From JBBRRP01 sp038251425 (GTDB lineage: Bacteria > Myxococcota_A > Polyangia > Polyangiales > Polyangiaceae): DNA of 64,000 nucleotides. Below the pieces are notes generated by a model. It saw nothing but the letters and a program-made list of their open reading frames with translations. It did not search any database and was not told the DNA's origin. The translations under genes and the position numbers were made by a program. The stretch lies in NCBI GenBank assembly GCA_038251425.1, contig JBBSBI010000008.1:8422-72421 (forward strand), given 5' to 3'. Position 1 is the stretch's first letter, and each line of letters opens with the position of its first letter. Positions 8,382-15,912 of this stretch are shown here, in pieces.

Positions 8382-9011
8382 ATGCTTGGCACATGGCCAA
8401 AAGCGCTGTTGCTTGTTGCGGCTCTGACGGCGCCAGCGTGTAGAAAGCCGAATCCGGCCACATCGCAAGTGATGGCGGCGTCGAGCAGCGTGGCGCCTAC
8501 TGTACCGACAGCCGCGGAAAAAACGGGCAGCGGCGGCGGGAGCAACCCAGACCCAGCCGAACTCCCGCAGACAAACGAGAAGCCTCAGCTTAACTCCGAG
8601 CACTTCAAGAAGCTTGGCCCCGCCCTCTTTGCAGCGATTCTCAACGATGATCCGGACTCTGCGCTTAGTTATTTCTTCCCCAAGGCAGCCTACGCCCAGG
8701 TCAAGGCGATCAAGAACCCCGCTGTGGACTGGGAGCGGCGCTTGGTGGCAGCGTTTCGGCGCGATGTTCACGAGTATCATCGCGGCCTCAAGTCTGGTTC
8801 GGGGCCAAGCTTTCTCTCTCTCGAAATTTCGGAGCCGAACACGCGCTGGATGAAGCGCGGCGAGGAAGGCAACCGCATCGGCTATTTTCGCACGGTCCGA
8901 GCCTCACTTCGCTATCAAGATGCGTCGGGGCTGGAGCGCTTTTGGCTGGTCTCCAGCCTGATTTCGTGGCGAGGCGAGTGGTATGTTGTGCATTTGAACG
9001 GGTTCCACTGA
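8382..9011 (+). CDS. Hypothetical lipoprotein
   Basis: 209 residues. The N-terminus is a lipoprotein signal: a short charged start, a hydrophobic core ALLLVAALTAPA and a Cys at about residue 20 (LTAPAC). A Pro/Ser/Gly-rich linker follows to residue 60, then a compact domain of about 140 residues (LSYFFPKAAYAQVKAIKNP, WERRLVAAFRRDVHEYH, WRGEWYVVHLNGFH) resembling small 'hypothetical lipoprotein' domains seen in myxobacteria. No enzymatic motif is visible. It probably sits in the periplasm anchored to a membrane. Confidence 0.7.
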   Translation: MLGTWPKALLLVAALTAPACRKPNPATSQVMAASSSVAPTVPTAAEKTGSGGGSNPDPAELPQTNEKPQLNSEHFKKLGPALFAAILNDDPDSALSYFFPKAAYAQVKAIKNPAVDWERRLVAAFRRDVHEYHRGLKSGSGPSFLSLEISEPNTRWMKRGEEGNRIGYFRTVRASLRYQDASGLERFWLVSSLISWRGEWYVVHLNGFH

Positions 9012-9126
9012 GCCCAAGCGAGCCCCGCCTGGCCGAGTTTGCCCTCCAGCCAAAAATGCGCGGCTCTCGGCCCAAGTGGGCGCTTGACAGGCGCTGTCCG
9101 TTCTAAGTACAGAATGCCCCGCTCTC

Positions 9127-9201
9127 GCGGGAGTAACTCAGTGGTAGAGTGCGACCTTGCCAAGGTCGACGTCGAGGGTTCGAATCCCTTCTCCCGCTCC
9201 A
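9127..9201 (+). tRNA. tRNA-Gly (anticodon GCC)
   Basis: The sequence folds as a tRNA: acceptor GCGGGAG pairs with CTCCCGC, D-arm ACTC/GAGT, anticodon arm CGACC-TTGCCAA-GGTCG with anticodon GCC, a 5-base variable loop and T-arm GAGGG-TTCGAAT-CCCTT. CCA is encoded at 9199-9201. It reads GGC and GGU glycine codons. Confidence 0.97.
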
Positions 9202-9208
9202 AGAAAGC

Positions 9209-9227
9209 AGCATCAGGGATGCTCTTT
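9209..9227 (+). terminator. Possible terminator hairpin after tRNA-Gly
   Basis: Directly after the tRNA, AGCATC (9209-9214) and GATGCT (9218-9223) form a six-pair stem with a three-base loop, followed by CTTTC. The U-tract is weak, so termination may be only partial. It is the only hairpin near the tRNA 3' end that I see. Confidence 0.35.
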
Positions 9228-9385
9228 CGTCGGAGGATGACTTTGGCCAGCCCGTCCCGGAAGTGTGCTCCTCACTTTGGCACGGCGGTCGATTGGGGGA
9301 TTCTGCAGGGTGAAAAGCTGCGGTTGCGGCGCCGCCCGCGTTTCCCTCTTGCCTCTCCGGGGTGCCTGTGGCCTGGTACTCGAAC

Positions 9386-10648
9386 ATGTTTCACGACTCG
9401 AGCTCAACGCAGCGACGTGCTCCCTCCGCCGGCGCTGGCTGGCTCGTGGTTGTTCTCGCAACCACACTGTCTGCGTGCGGCCCGCGCCCGGCTTCGGTTC
9501 AAGCGCCTGAACCACCCTTGGCTGCCAAGGCTCCGCCCGCCCAAGCGGCCAGCTCCGCGCCTCCGACACCTTCGGGGTCGGAGCTTTCACGCGAAGCGCC
9601 GCCCCCCACAGTAGCCGCAGCACCAGCAGGTCCGAAATGCGGCCTTCCGGAAGATATTCGAGAAGCCGATTGGCCACGAGTTCTCACCTCAACCCAACCC
9701 AAAGAGCTCGCTCCGCCAAGGCCTGGCACGATCACTCTCGCGCTCCTGCCCGATACCCAATACTACGCGGCTTGTCGTTACCCGCACCTGCGGAATCAGT
9801 CGGACTTCGTTATGCGAGAGCGCAAGGAACGCAACATCCAAGCGGCGATCACGTTGGGCGACCTCACCGACCACAATGCTCCCGAAGAATGGGAGTTTTT
9901 CAAGGCTTCGCTCGAGCCGATCGCGGATGGATTTCCGTTGCTTCTCACCTCGGGCAACCACGATCTCGGCGATCGCGGGACGGCAAAGGATCGAAATACT
10001 CTACTCTCCGGCTATTTCGACGAGGCTTGGGCCAAGAAATCCGGCGCATTGAAGGAGGTGATGACGCGGGGAGACCTGCAAAACGCCTTTTACTCGATCG
10101 ACGTCGGGAAGTTTCGCCTGGGCGTCTTGATGCTTGAGTGGAGCCCGCGCGCGTCCACCGTGCGCTGGGCGAACCGCATCGTTAAGCGCTACGCCAATCA
10201 TCGAGTGATGGTCGCCACCCACGCGTACCTGTACCGGGACTCCACGCGCTATGATTATTCGGCAAAGGGCGCGGCACAAAAATGGAATCCCCTCGAGTAT
10301 GGGACGGCGCAGGGCAAGCTCTCGAAAGAGGGCAATCATGACGGGGAAATGTTGTGGAATGCGCTGATCCGCAAGCACAAGAACATTTTTCTTGTGGTGA
10401 GCGGCCACGTGCTCCTGAACGGCACGGGCTTTCTGACGAGCCAGGGCGACGCGGGCAATACTGTGCACCAGGTGCTTGCCAACTATCAAATGCTCGACGA
10501 GGGCGGGCTTGGATACCTGCGCTTGCTGGAGCTCACGCCCGACGGCAAAACCTTCCACATGAAGACGTATTCGCCCTCGCTTGGCCTGTTCTCATACGCC
10601 CCCGATCAAGACTTCTCGTTCGTTGTCGAGCCTCCCCTCTACCAGTGA
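9386..10648 (+). CDS. Exported calcineurin-like metallophosphoesterase lipoprotein
   Basis: About 420 residues. After a positively charged start, VVVLATTLSAC gives a lipobox, then a Pro/Ala-rich linker to residue 95. The catalytic domain has the metallophosphatase signatures LLPDTQYYA (D at start of motif I), GDLTDHNAPEEWEFF (GDxxD-like), SGNHDLGDRG (GNHD) and later histidines in VATHAYL and VSGHVLLNG. These bind the two metal ions. Enzymes of this group cleave phosphoesters such as cyclic nucleotides or nucleotides; the substrate is not known. The ATG at 9386 is preferred to GTGs at 9362 and 9368 for the signal length. Confidence 0.85.
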   Translation: MFHDSSSTQRRAPSAGAGWLVVVLATTLSACGPRPASVQAPEPPLAAKAPPAQAASSAPPTPSGSELSREAPPPTVAAAPAGPKCGLPEDIREADWPRVLTSTQPKELAPPRPGTITLALLPDTQYYAACRYPHLRNQSDFVMRERKERNIQAAITLGDLTDHNAPEEWEFFKASLEPIADGFPLLLTSGNHDLGDRGTAKDRNTLLSGYFDEAWAKKSGALKEVMTRGDLQNAFYSIDVGKFRLGVLMLEWSPRASTVRWANRIVKRYANHRVMVATHAYLYRDSTRYDYSAKGAAQKWNPLEYGTAQGKLSKEGNHDGEMLWNALIRKHKNIFLVVSGHVLLNGTGFLTSQGDAGNTVHQVLANYQMLDEGGLGYLRLLELTPDGKTFHMKTYSPSLGLFSYAPDQDFSFVVEPPLYQ

Positions 10649-10739
10649 GGCAGTCAAGCGCCCAAAAGACGGATGTCCCTCGCACGGAAGGCCATCTATT
10701 TGAACGCGCCCTGTCGTTCCCCACTTCCCTAAAGCGCCC

Positions 10740-11378
10740 ATGAGTCCCATAGCCAAGAAGGTGGCTGGCTCATTGTTGCTCCGTACACGACCCGTCCTAT
10801 TGACTCTGGGAATGGCGTTGGTTCTTGGCTGCAAAAACGATCCGACCCCATCCATTTCGAGCTCGGAAGGCCACGCCATGAACACAGCTAAAGTCACCAT
10901 TCATCCGCTCGTCGTGAAACGCTTGGACGGCAGCGAGACGGCACTCTCGGCTTGGTCCGGCAAGGTGCTTCTCATTGTGAATACAGCGTCTGAGTGCGGA
11001 TACACACCTCAGTATCAGGGGCTCCAGGCGCTCAATGCTAAGTACGAAGCTCGCGGACTTGTCGTGCTGGGTTTCCCGTCGAACGATTTTGGCGGTCAGG
11101 AGCCTGGAACATCTGAGGAGATTCGCAAATTTTGCACGAGCAAGTTTGGGGTGAGTTTCCCAATGTTCGACAAGGTGCGGACAGTGGGCACTGAGCGTGC
11201 CCCGCTGTATGCACTCCTTTCAGACGCCTTGGGCGCGCCTAAATGGAATTTTCACAAGTACCTCATCGACAAAGCGGGCCACCCACTTGAGGCCTGGCCC
11301 AGCTCTGTGAAGCCTGAGTCCACGGAGATCGAGTCAGCCGTCGAGCTTGCGTTGTCCGCGCCCGCTTCCAAAGGCTAG
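10740..11378 (+). CDS. Glutathione/thioredoxin peroxidase-family lipoprotein
   Basis: 212 residues. A lipoprotein signal with LTLGMALVLGC places Cys at about residue 30. The peroxidase domain begins near residue 55 with NTASECGYTPQYQGLQ, where Cys occupies the catalytic place (Sec in some homologues). LGFPSNDFGGQEPG supplies the Gln, and WNFHKYLID supplies the catalytic Trp and the conserved C-terminal segment. It should reduce hydroperoxides in the periplasm, probably with thioredoxin-like partners. Cytoplasmic BtuE-like forms have no signal, so export is the notable feature. Repeat copy B follows on the opposite strand. Confidence 0.88.
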   Translation: MSPIAKKVAGSLLLRTRPVLLTLGMALVLGCKNDPTPSISSSEGHAMNTAKVTIHPLVVKRLDGSETALSAWSGKVLLIVNTASECGYTPQYQGLQALNAKYEARGLVVLGFPSNDFGGQEPGTSEEIRKFCTSKFGVSFPMFDKVRTVGTERAPLYALLSDALGAPKWNFHKYLIDKAGHPLEAWPSSVKPESTEIESAVELALSAPASKG

Positions 11379-11416
11379 GGCTGAGCGCCGATGAATCGCA
11401 GCGGCGCAGATCAAGC

Positions 11417-11610
11417 GCCCCCCACTCGTTCGTGACCGCATACTCGAAGTCGAACACCAGATAGTAAGCATGCTTACTATCTTCCAGGAGCGAAAAAGGG
11501 TGGCACGCTTGCGGCGCGACCCCGCGACGGTCGTGCCCCTCACGCAGCGACCGAAGGCGATGCCGGGGAGGGGCGGGTGCCGCGCTTCGCGGCAGCGGGG
11601 TGGGCATCAA
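11417..11610 (-). repeat. Dispersed palindrome-bearing repeat, copy B
   Basis: The 84-bp core lies at 11417-11500 in reverse orientation, with the perfect 24-bp palindrome at 11459-11482. The 29-bp box shared with copy A is at 11582-11610. Box and core are 75 bp further apart than in copy A, exactly 25 codons, so the frame from ATG 11607 through LEDSKHAYYLVFD to VTNEWG stays open (part of a longer minus-strand frame that then overlaps the 3' end of the peroxidase gene). Substitutions versus copy A are mixed in codon position. Confidence 0.7.
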
Positions 11611-11897
11611 CACCAAACGTTGGGTCCACTCGATCAAACGGAAGGCCTGCCGCTGGCTCACAGCTGCTCGAAGCGCATGGGGGCGACACCTTGCAGTTGC
11701 GGCTCGAACGCTGACCCCTAGGGTTGAGCGCCAGGCACCTTGCGCACTAGGCTACCCAAATGACCTTTAGGTTAGGTCCTGCACTCCCTAATTTTTCGCG
11801 CAGGCACGCGGCGGCATTGGCCTAGTTTGAGCTGTCAGGGCATGCTTCGGACACTATCCTCAGATCCCTTCAACCCTCAGCCGTAACAGCTCCAATC
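11611..11897. other. Intergenic, no gene recognised
   Basis: 287 bases between repeat copy B and the next gene. I find no convincing coding frame, hairpin or repeat here. The second half (11750-11897) is less GC-rich and probably carries the promoter of the downstream gene. Confidence 0.4.
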
Positions 11898-12554
11898 ATG
11901 AAAAATAGATCGTCCCGCTCATCGAAAAGAGGTCCTGATCGGGTACGCCAGCTGGATGCCGGGTTAGCGGTGGAGCCCGACGAGCACCACGAATTTTTCA
12001 GCGAGGGTGAATCCGCGAACTTCTCCAGATGGCCTGGGCAAGATAGCGTCGCGCTAGAGGAGGTAGTGCCCGAGCTTGTGGTCCCTCGGTTGGTGCGGAC
12101 GCCCGAGATGAACGCGCGGCGCGACAAGTTCAAGAAATGGGTGTTGGTTTTGTTGCTGCTGCTCATTCCGATCGGAGCCGGTGCCTTGTGGCAGCAAGCT
12201 CGTAGTTCGCAGGTGGTATTGGCGGCTTCCAGTGATGAGAATCAGGCGCCGCAACGAACCGTCGCAGTCTCCGGCGCGAAGCCTGAAGGCAGCCCGAGGG
12301 GAGCGAGTGAAATTGTTCCTGGAATCCCTCAAGTGCAGACGCCAACTCCGGAGGCGGTGCTTGCCAAGGAGTCTCCTGCCAGCGAGGCGCTGGTGCCGGC
12401 AGAGTCTCAGTCTGCGGCGCCAGGTTCAACAACATCGAGCGCGAGCCCAGTTCCCTCCGCCCGAGCACGAAAGGCTCATCGCTTCATGATGCCTCCCATG
12501 ATGCGCCCCGTTCTTCCAGGCACCCCGCCCACCGTTGCATATCCTGTGAATTGA
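11898..12554 (+). CDS. Hypothetical single-pass membrane protein, Ser/Pro/Ala-rich
   Basis: 218 residues. A 78-residue acidic cytoplasmic part (LDAGLAVEPDEHHEF, EEVVPELVVPRLV) precedes one membrane segment at about 79-98 (WVLVLLLLLIPIGAGALW), flanked by KFKK. The rest is a low-complexity Pro/Ser/Ala linker with a Met/Pro cluster near the end (MMPPMMRP). The topology suggests a bitopic protein with a long periplasmic spacer. No catalytic motif or family is recognised. The first ATG is used; no strong ribosome binding site is visible. Confidence 0.6.
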   Translation: MKNRSSRSSKRGPDRVRQLDAGLAVEPDEHHEFFSEGESANFSRWPGQDSVALEEVVPELVVPRLVRTPEMNARRDKFKKWVLVLLLLLIPIGAGALWQQARSSQVVLAASSDENQAPQRTVAVSGAKPEGSPRGASEIVPGIPQVQTPTPEAVLAKESPASEALVPAESQSAAPGSTTSSASPVPSARARKAHRFMMPPMMRPVLPGTPPTVAYPVN

Positions 12555-12711
12555 GCTGAAAGCGATCGTTGGGGTAGTGGCGCCGCCTGTCCTTTGGTAG
12601 CAGTCGCGCCCATGGGCACAGGCAGGGAGCGGGGAATCAATGGCTGGGGAGTTGCGGGCTGCTTAGCCTGCCTTGTGCTGTGCGGTTGGCGCCCTTTCCA
12701 ACAGATCCGAG

Positions 12712-13059
12712 ATGTTAACTCACCAACCACCGACGCTCCAGCCCGCTCCAGGGTTTTCCGTCGGAGGTTTTGGAACACGGGGGGATCTTCAGCGTTGGGG
12801 CCGGTCGCGAACGTTTCTACTTTGTCGCCTTTGGCCCGGACACGGCACGGAGCGGAGCACCCCCATATTCTTGACGCACAAGAAGTCTCAAGCAGCTGGT
12901 CTGGACAGCCACCTCGAGAAGGAGCTGGTGCTGACTCTCGCGCTCGACGGGCTCAAGAAGGACCTCGAACGGCGCATTCAAGAAGCGAAGGCCAAGGGTG
13001 TGGAAGCGAAGGCCAAGGGTGTGGAAGCGAAGATCACAGAAGCCCAACCCAAGCATTAA
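12712..13059 (+). CDS. Small hypothetical protein, probably frame-disrupted
   Basis: The ATG at 12712 opens 115 codons. The ends look like real protein (TLQPAPGFSVGGFGTRG; SHLEKELVLTLALDGLKKDL, EAKAKGVEAK), but the middle (LQRWGRSRTFLLC) does not. In the next frame, the middle reads IFSVGAGRERFYFVAFGPDT ARSGAPP, which looks much more coding. Removing one G from the G6 run at 12779-12784 and adding one C to the C5 run at 12860-12864 would join both into one smooth protein. This is a real double frameshift or two homopolymer errors. Function unknown. Confidence 0.4.
   Translation: MLTHQPPTLQPAPGFSVGGFGTRGDLQRWGRSRTFLLCRLWPGHGTERSTPIFLTHKKSQAAGLDSHLEKELVLTLALDGLKKDLERRIQEAKAKGVEAKAKGVEAKITEAQPKH
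12982..13032 (+). repeat. 21-bp tandem repeat in coding region
   Basis: The unit GAAGCGAAGGCCAAGGGTGTG is present twice in full (12982-13002, 13003-13023), then 9 bases of a third copy. It encodes a Glu-Ala-Lys-Ala-Lys-Gly-Val heptad repeat at the C-terminus of the small gene at 12712 and probably extends its helix. Confidence 0.85.
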
Positions 13060-13068
13060 TGGGTCTTC

Positions 13069-13914
13069 TTAGGAACGCTCGTCGGGCTGTGTCAGCCAAA
13101 CCCGCTGCTCATCGAAAGCGACACGGCGCGCCCGATAAAGCCTGCCTACTGCGGATTTAAAGGCTTTCTTGCTGATGCCGAGCTGCGCGTAAATCTCGGC
13201 CGGGGCACTTCGATCGTGGAGCTGCAAGCTGCCGCCAGCATCCTTCAAGGCTTTGAGTAAGACTTCGACGGCATCGGCTGCCGCTTCAGCCCCGCGCCGC
13301 TTCAGGCTAATGTCAAGCTTGTTGTCGGCACGGATGAGCTGAATATAGCCTTTCAGCTCATCACCGACGCTCGGCTGTTGAAAGATCTCGCTCTTGTAGA
13401 TCAGGCCGTGGTAGCGCCGATTGACGACAACTTGCACTCCAAGCTCGCCAAACCCGTAGACCAGCAAGTCAACCGCTTGCCCAGGCTCAAGTGAACTGAG
13501 ATCATAGTCAAAGTACCCGCTGAGGCGGCTCGCTGCAGCCACGCGCTCAGTGCGCGCATCGAGGTAAACGGCGACCACATGGCGCTCCCCGACTCTGAGT
13601 GGTTCGAATTGTTGGTTGTTAGGTGCGAACAGATCCTTATCCAGGCCCCAGTTGAGGAAGGCCCCGTGCGCGGTCACGTGAACGACCTCCAGACACGCGA
13701 ATTCCCCAACGATGGCGCGCGGGCTCTCCGTCGTTGCGGTCAGCACGTCTTCGGAATCTGTGAAGACAAACACACGCAGCGCTTCCCCGACACGTAAATT
13801 GGGGGGTGCGTGCCGAGTTGGAAGCAGCACGCTATTACGACCATCGGACAGGAGCGCGCCATCGGGAGCCAGCGTTTGAACGGACAAGGTGTTGTAGGCG
13901 CCGACAACGATCAT
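13069..13914 (-). CDS. cvfB: CvfB/YitL-like S1-domain RNA-binding protein
   Basis: 281 residues with the CvfB layout: three S1-like OB-fold repeats then a winged helix. The second and third repeats are clear (VTAHGAFLNWGLDKDLFAP; LLVYGFGELGVQVVVNRRY, HGLIYKSEIFQ, VGDELKGYIQLIRADNKLD). The winged helix is PAEIYAQLGISKKAFKSAVG at about 235-254, ending with a wing strand VAFDEQRVWL. The family binds RNA and affects virulence gene expression in Staphylococcus; the target here is unknown. The gene converges with 12712-13059 with nine bases between stops. The ATG at 13914 gives the usual family length. Confidence 0.88.
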   Translation of the reverse strand: MIVVGAYNTLSVQTLAPDGALLSDGRNSVLLPTRHAPPNLRVGEALRVFVFTDSEDVLTATTESPRAIVGEFACLEVVHVTAHGAFLNWGLDKDLFAPNNQQFEPLRVGERHVVAVYLDARTERVAAASRLSGYFDYDLSSLEPGQAVDLLVYGFGELGVQVVVNRRYHGLIYKSEIFQQPSVGDELKGYIQLIRADNKLDISLKRRGAEAAADAVEVLLKALKDAGGSLQLHDRSAPAEIYAQLGISKKAFKSAVGRLYRARRVAFDEQRVWLTQPDERS

Positions 13915-14011
13915 GGTACTTGAAACTTTTCACGCTGAACCTGCCGTACTTTGGCGGCACGCGCAATAGCCTTGAGCGCCATTCGCAGGGCATGGATCGT
14001 GGCCACGATCA

Positions 14012-14887
14012 TCACGCAAACAGCCAACGCGCGAAGCGTTGTACGTTCGGGGGATGGATGAGTGCCGGAGTGTTACCAGCCAGCGCTTGGCGCCGAAACC
14101 CACGAGGACTTGCGCCTTGGGCCTGCCGAAAGCAGCGCGAGAAATGGAACGGGCTTTCAAAGCCACACTGCTCGGCTACCTCAGCGACCCTCAAGTTCGT
14201 TCGGCTGAGCAGGCTAGCAGCACGAGCGAGCCGCAGCAGCAAGGTCAGCTGGTGAGGCGTCACCCCGAGCTCGGCTTTCAAGGTTCGACTCAGATGCCCT
14301 TCGGAAACATGTGCTTTCTTCGCCAACTCCGAAACCTGAATGGGCATGAGTTTCGATCCTGACCAGGCGCGTTTTAAGAAACCGAGCGTTGCTATCACCG
14401 TGGCGTGTTCCCCGAGAAGCGCCTCCTCGGTGTTTCCCGTGGCACGGTTGGCGAACATGACGAGCGCCTGCCGGAGTGTATGTTCCACGAGATCTTGTGG
14501 AGTGCGTTGGGGATCGGTGAGCGCGTTCACCACGTAGCTCAGCAGAGGACGAATAGCGACGGCTTCATCGGGCGGAATCAGCAGAGGCCAACTTGTTTCA
14601 GGCGGCAACGCATGACCAGGATCCTCGACATCAAAGTGAACATAGCCATGGTGCGTGCGGCGCCGCGGATCCCAAATGAAGGCGTCCGTCATGCGCGGTC
14701 GAGCTAACAGCAAAGTTCCCGCGGGCGCTCGCAGAGTCTCAGGACCCACTCTCCAACGAACATCGCCGCTCACAATCCAAACGAACTCGTAGTCCAACAG
14801 CTCACGGGGGCCAAAGCTCGCACCTGCCGGATAATCCGCCCATCCGAAAGCTCGGGGCTTGATGCGTAGAGTGTTTAGAATTGACAT
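14012..14887 (-). CDS. AraC-family transcriptional regulator
   Basis: 291 residues. The first 120 carry a cupin-like sensor (YEFVWIVSGDVRWRVG, LRAPAGTLLLARPRM, HHGYVHFDV). From about residue 170 there is the two-HTH AraC domain: IQVSELAKKAHVSEGHLSRT and LRVAEVAEQCGFESPFHFSRCFRQAQGASPRGFRR (quoted as two blocks), the second with the family signature. It starts 137 bases upstream of the divergent PhyH dioxygenase gene, so the pair most likely forms a regulator/enzyme unit in which a small sugar- or polyol-like ligand switches on the dioxygenase. That last part is inference. Confidence 0.92.
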   Translation of the reverse strand: MSILNTLRIKPRAFGWADYPAGASFGPRELLDYEFVWIVSGDVRWRVGPETLRAPAGTLLLARPRMTDAFIWDPRRRTHHGYVHFDVEDPGHALPPETSWPLLIPPDEAVAIRPLLSYVVNALTDPQRTPQDLVEHTLRQALVMFANRATGNTEEALLGEHATVIATLGFLKRAWSGSKLMPIQVSELAKKAHVSEGHLSRTLKAELGVTPHQLTLLLRLARAASLLSRTNLRVAEVAEQCGFESPFHFSRCFRQAQGASPRGFRRQALAGNTPALIHPPNVQRFARWLFA

Positions 14888-15024
14888 GTTCTGAGAAAGG
14901 AATCTAGCAGAATCTCAATAATGATAGAGTAATATGAATGTATCTCCGTTCATGGGTCAGGATTGGACATGTATTGGTCAGCTTTGGGAATTCCCAACAG
15001 ATCGGGTTCGGCTAGATTGGAAGC
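14888..15024. promoter_or_regulatory. Divergent promoter region between AraC regulator and PhyH dioxygenase
   Basis: 137 bases, notably AT-rich at 14905-14960 (AATCTCAATAATGATAGAG and AATATGAATG), in contrast with the GC-rich genes on both sides. Both genes start here and must be transcribed from it, so it is the natural place for the regulator's operator. I cannot define a precise AraC site by eye. Confidence 0.4.
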
Positions 15025-15912
15025 ATGCGCAGCTCGCAATTAGTCGATGCAGTCGAAAATCCCCGTGCCCACGCATACCTCAGGGACGGATACGTCGTGG
15101 TTTCGGAACTCCTCGGCGTCGATGAAGTTGAAGCATTGCAGCGAGAGCTCGTACGATTGGCGCGAGGTGACTACCCGACGCAAGCCCTGCCGGTGATCTC
15201 AGAGGCCATCAGCGATGCACAAGTCTTGAGTAACCTGCTGTGCATTCATCAGCCGCACCTGGTAAGTCCCGTGATTCAGCGCTACCTGAGCCATGCAAAG
15301 ATCGCGGAGGTTTTAGCTGAGATCGTCGGCGCTCACCTTGGTCCGTGGTGGGACGGAAGCGTCAAGTGCATGCAGTCCATGTTCTTCGCAAAGCCTGCTG
15401 GCAAACCTGGGCAAGCCTGGCACCAAGATGAAGGATTCATTCCGACTCGGGATCGCAGCCTTTGTGGTGCTTGGATCGCGCTCGACGACGCCAGCGTTCA
15501 AAACGGGTGCTTGTGGGTCTTGCCAGGCAGCCATCGGGCGGGAGTGCTTTATCCAACGAGACTCCATTCCGATCCGGAGTTTGATTCTGCGCCAGAGGCG
15601 TACGCCTTCAGCGCGGAGGGCGAAGTCCCGGTGGAGGTTCCCAAAGGATCGGTGGTGTTCTTCAACGGCTATCTGTTGCACCGTTCCAAACGCAATCGAG
15701 CGGCACGTTCGCGCCGCGCACTCGTGAATCATTACATGTCGGCACAATCTTTGTTGCCCTGGGGCACTACGACCGAACCATCCACGGGGTTGGAGGACAA
15801 TCGTCACGTGGTTCAAGTGGTGGGTGCCGATCCTTACACTTGGAAAAGCACGCTCCCGGCTGACCCGAGTCAAGTATTTCTGCGCGGTGAATCAGCGCTC
15901 TTGGGTCTCTAG
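15025..15912 (+). CDS. Phytanoyl-CoA dioxygenase (PhyH) family protein
   Basis: 295 residues with a clear Fe(II)/2OG core: WHQDEGFIPTRD gives the HxD near residue 133, the strand NGCLWVLPGSHRAGVLYP follows and VVFFNGYLLHRSKRNRAARSR supplies the distal histidine and the 2-oxoglutarate Arg. It is longer than, and only distantly like, the PhyH gene at 321. The ATG at 15025 follows TGGAAGC. The divergent AraC gene is likely its regulator. The last 21 bases overlap, tail to tail, with the ATPase gene on the other strand, a degree of overlap that suggests both ends are genuine. Confidence 0.9.
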   Translation: MRSSQLVDAVENPRAHAYLRDGYVVVSELLGVDEVEALQRELVRLARGDYPTQALPVISEAISDAQVLSNLLCIHQPHLVSPVIQRYLSHAKIAEVLAEIVGAHLGPWWDGSVKCMQSMFFAKPAGKPGQAWHQDEGFIPTRDRSLCGAWIALDDASVQNGCLWVLPGSHRAGVLYPTRLHSDPEFDSAPEAYAFSAEGEVPVEVPKGSVVFFNGYLLHRSKRNRAARSRRALVNHYMSAQSLLPWGTTTEPSTGLEDNRHVVQVVGADPYTWKSTLPADPSQVFLRGESALLGL

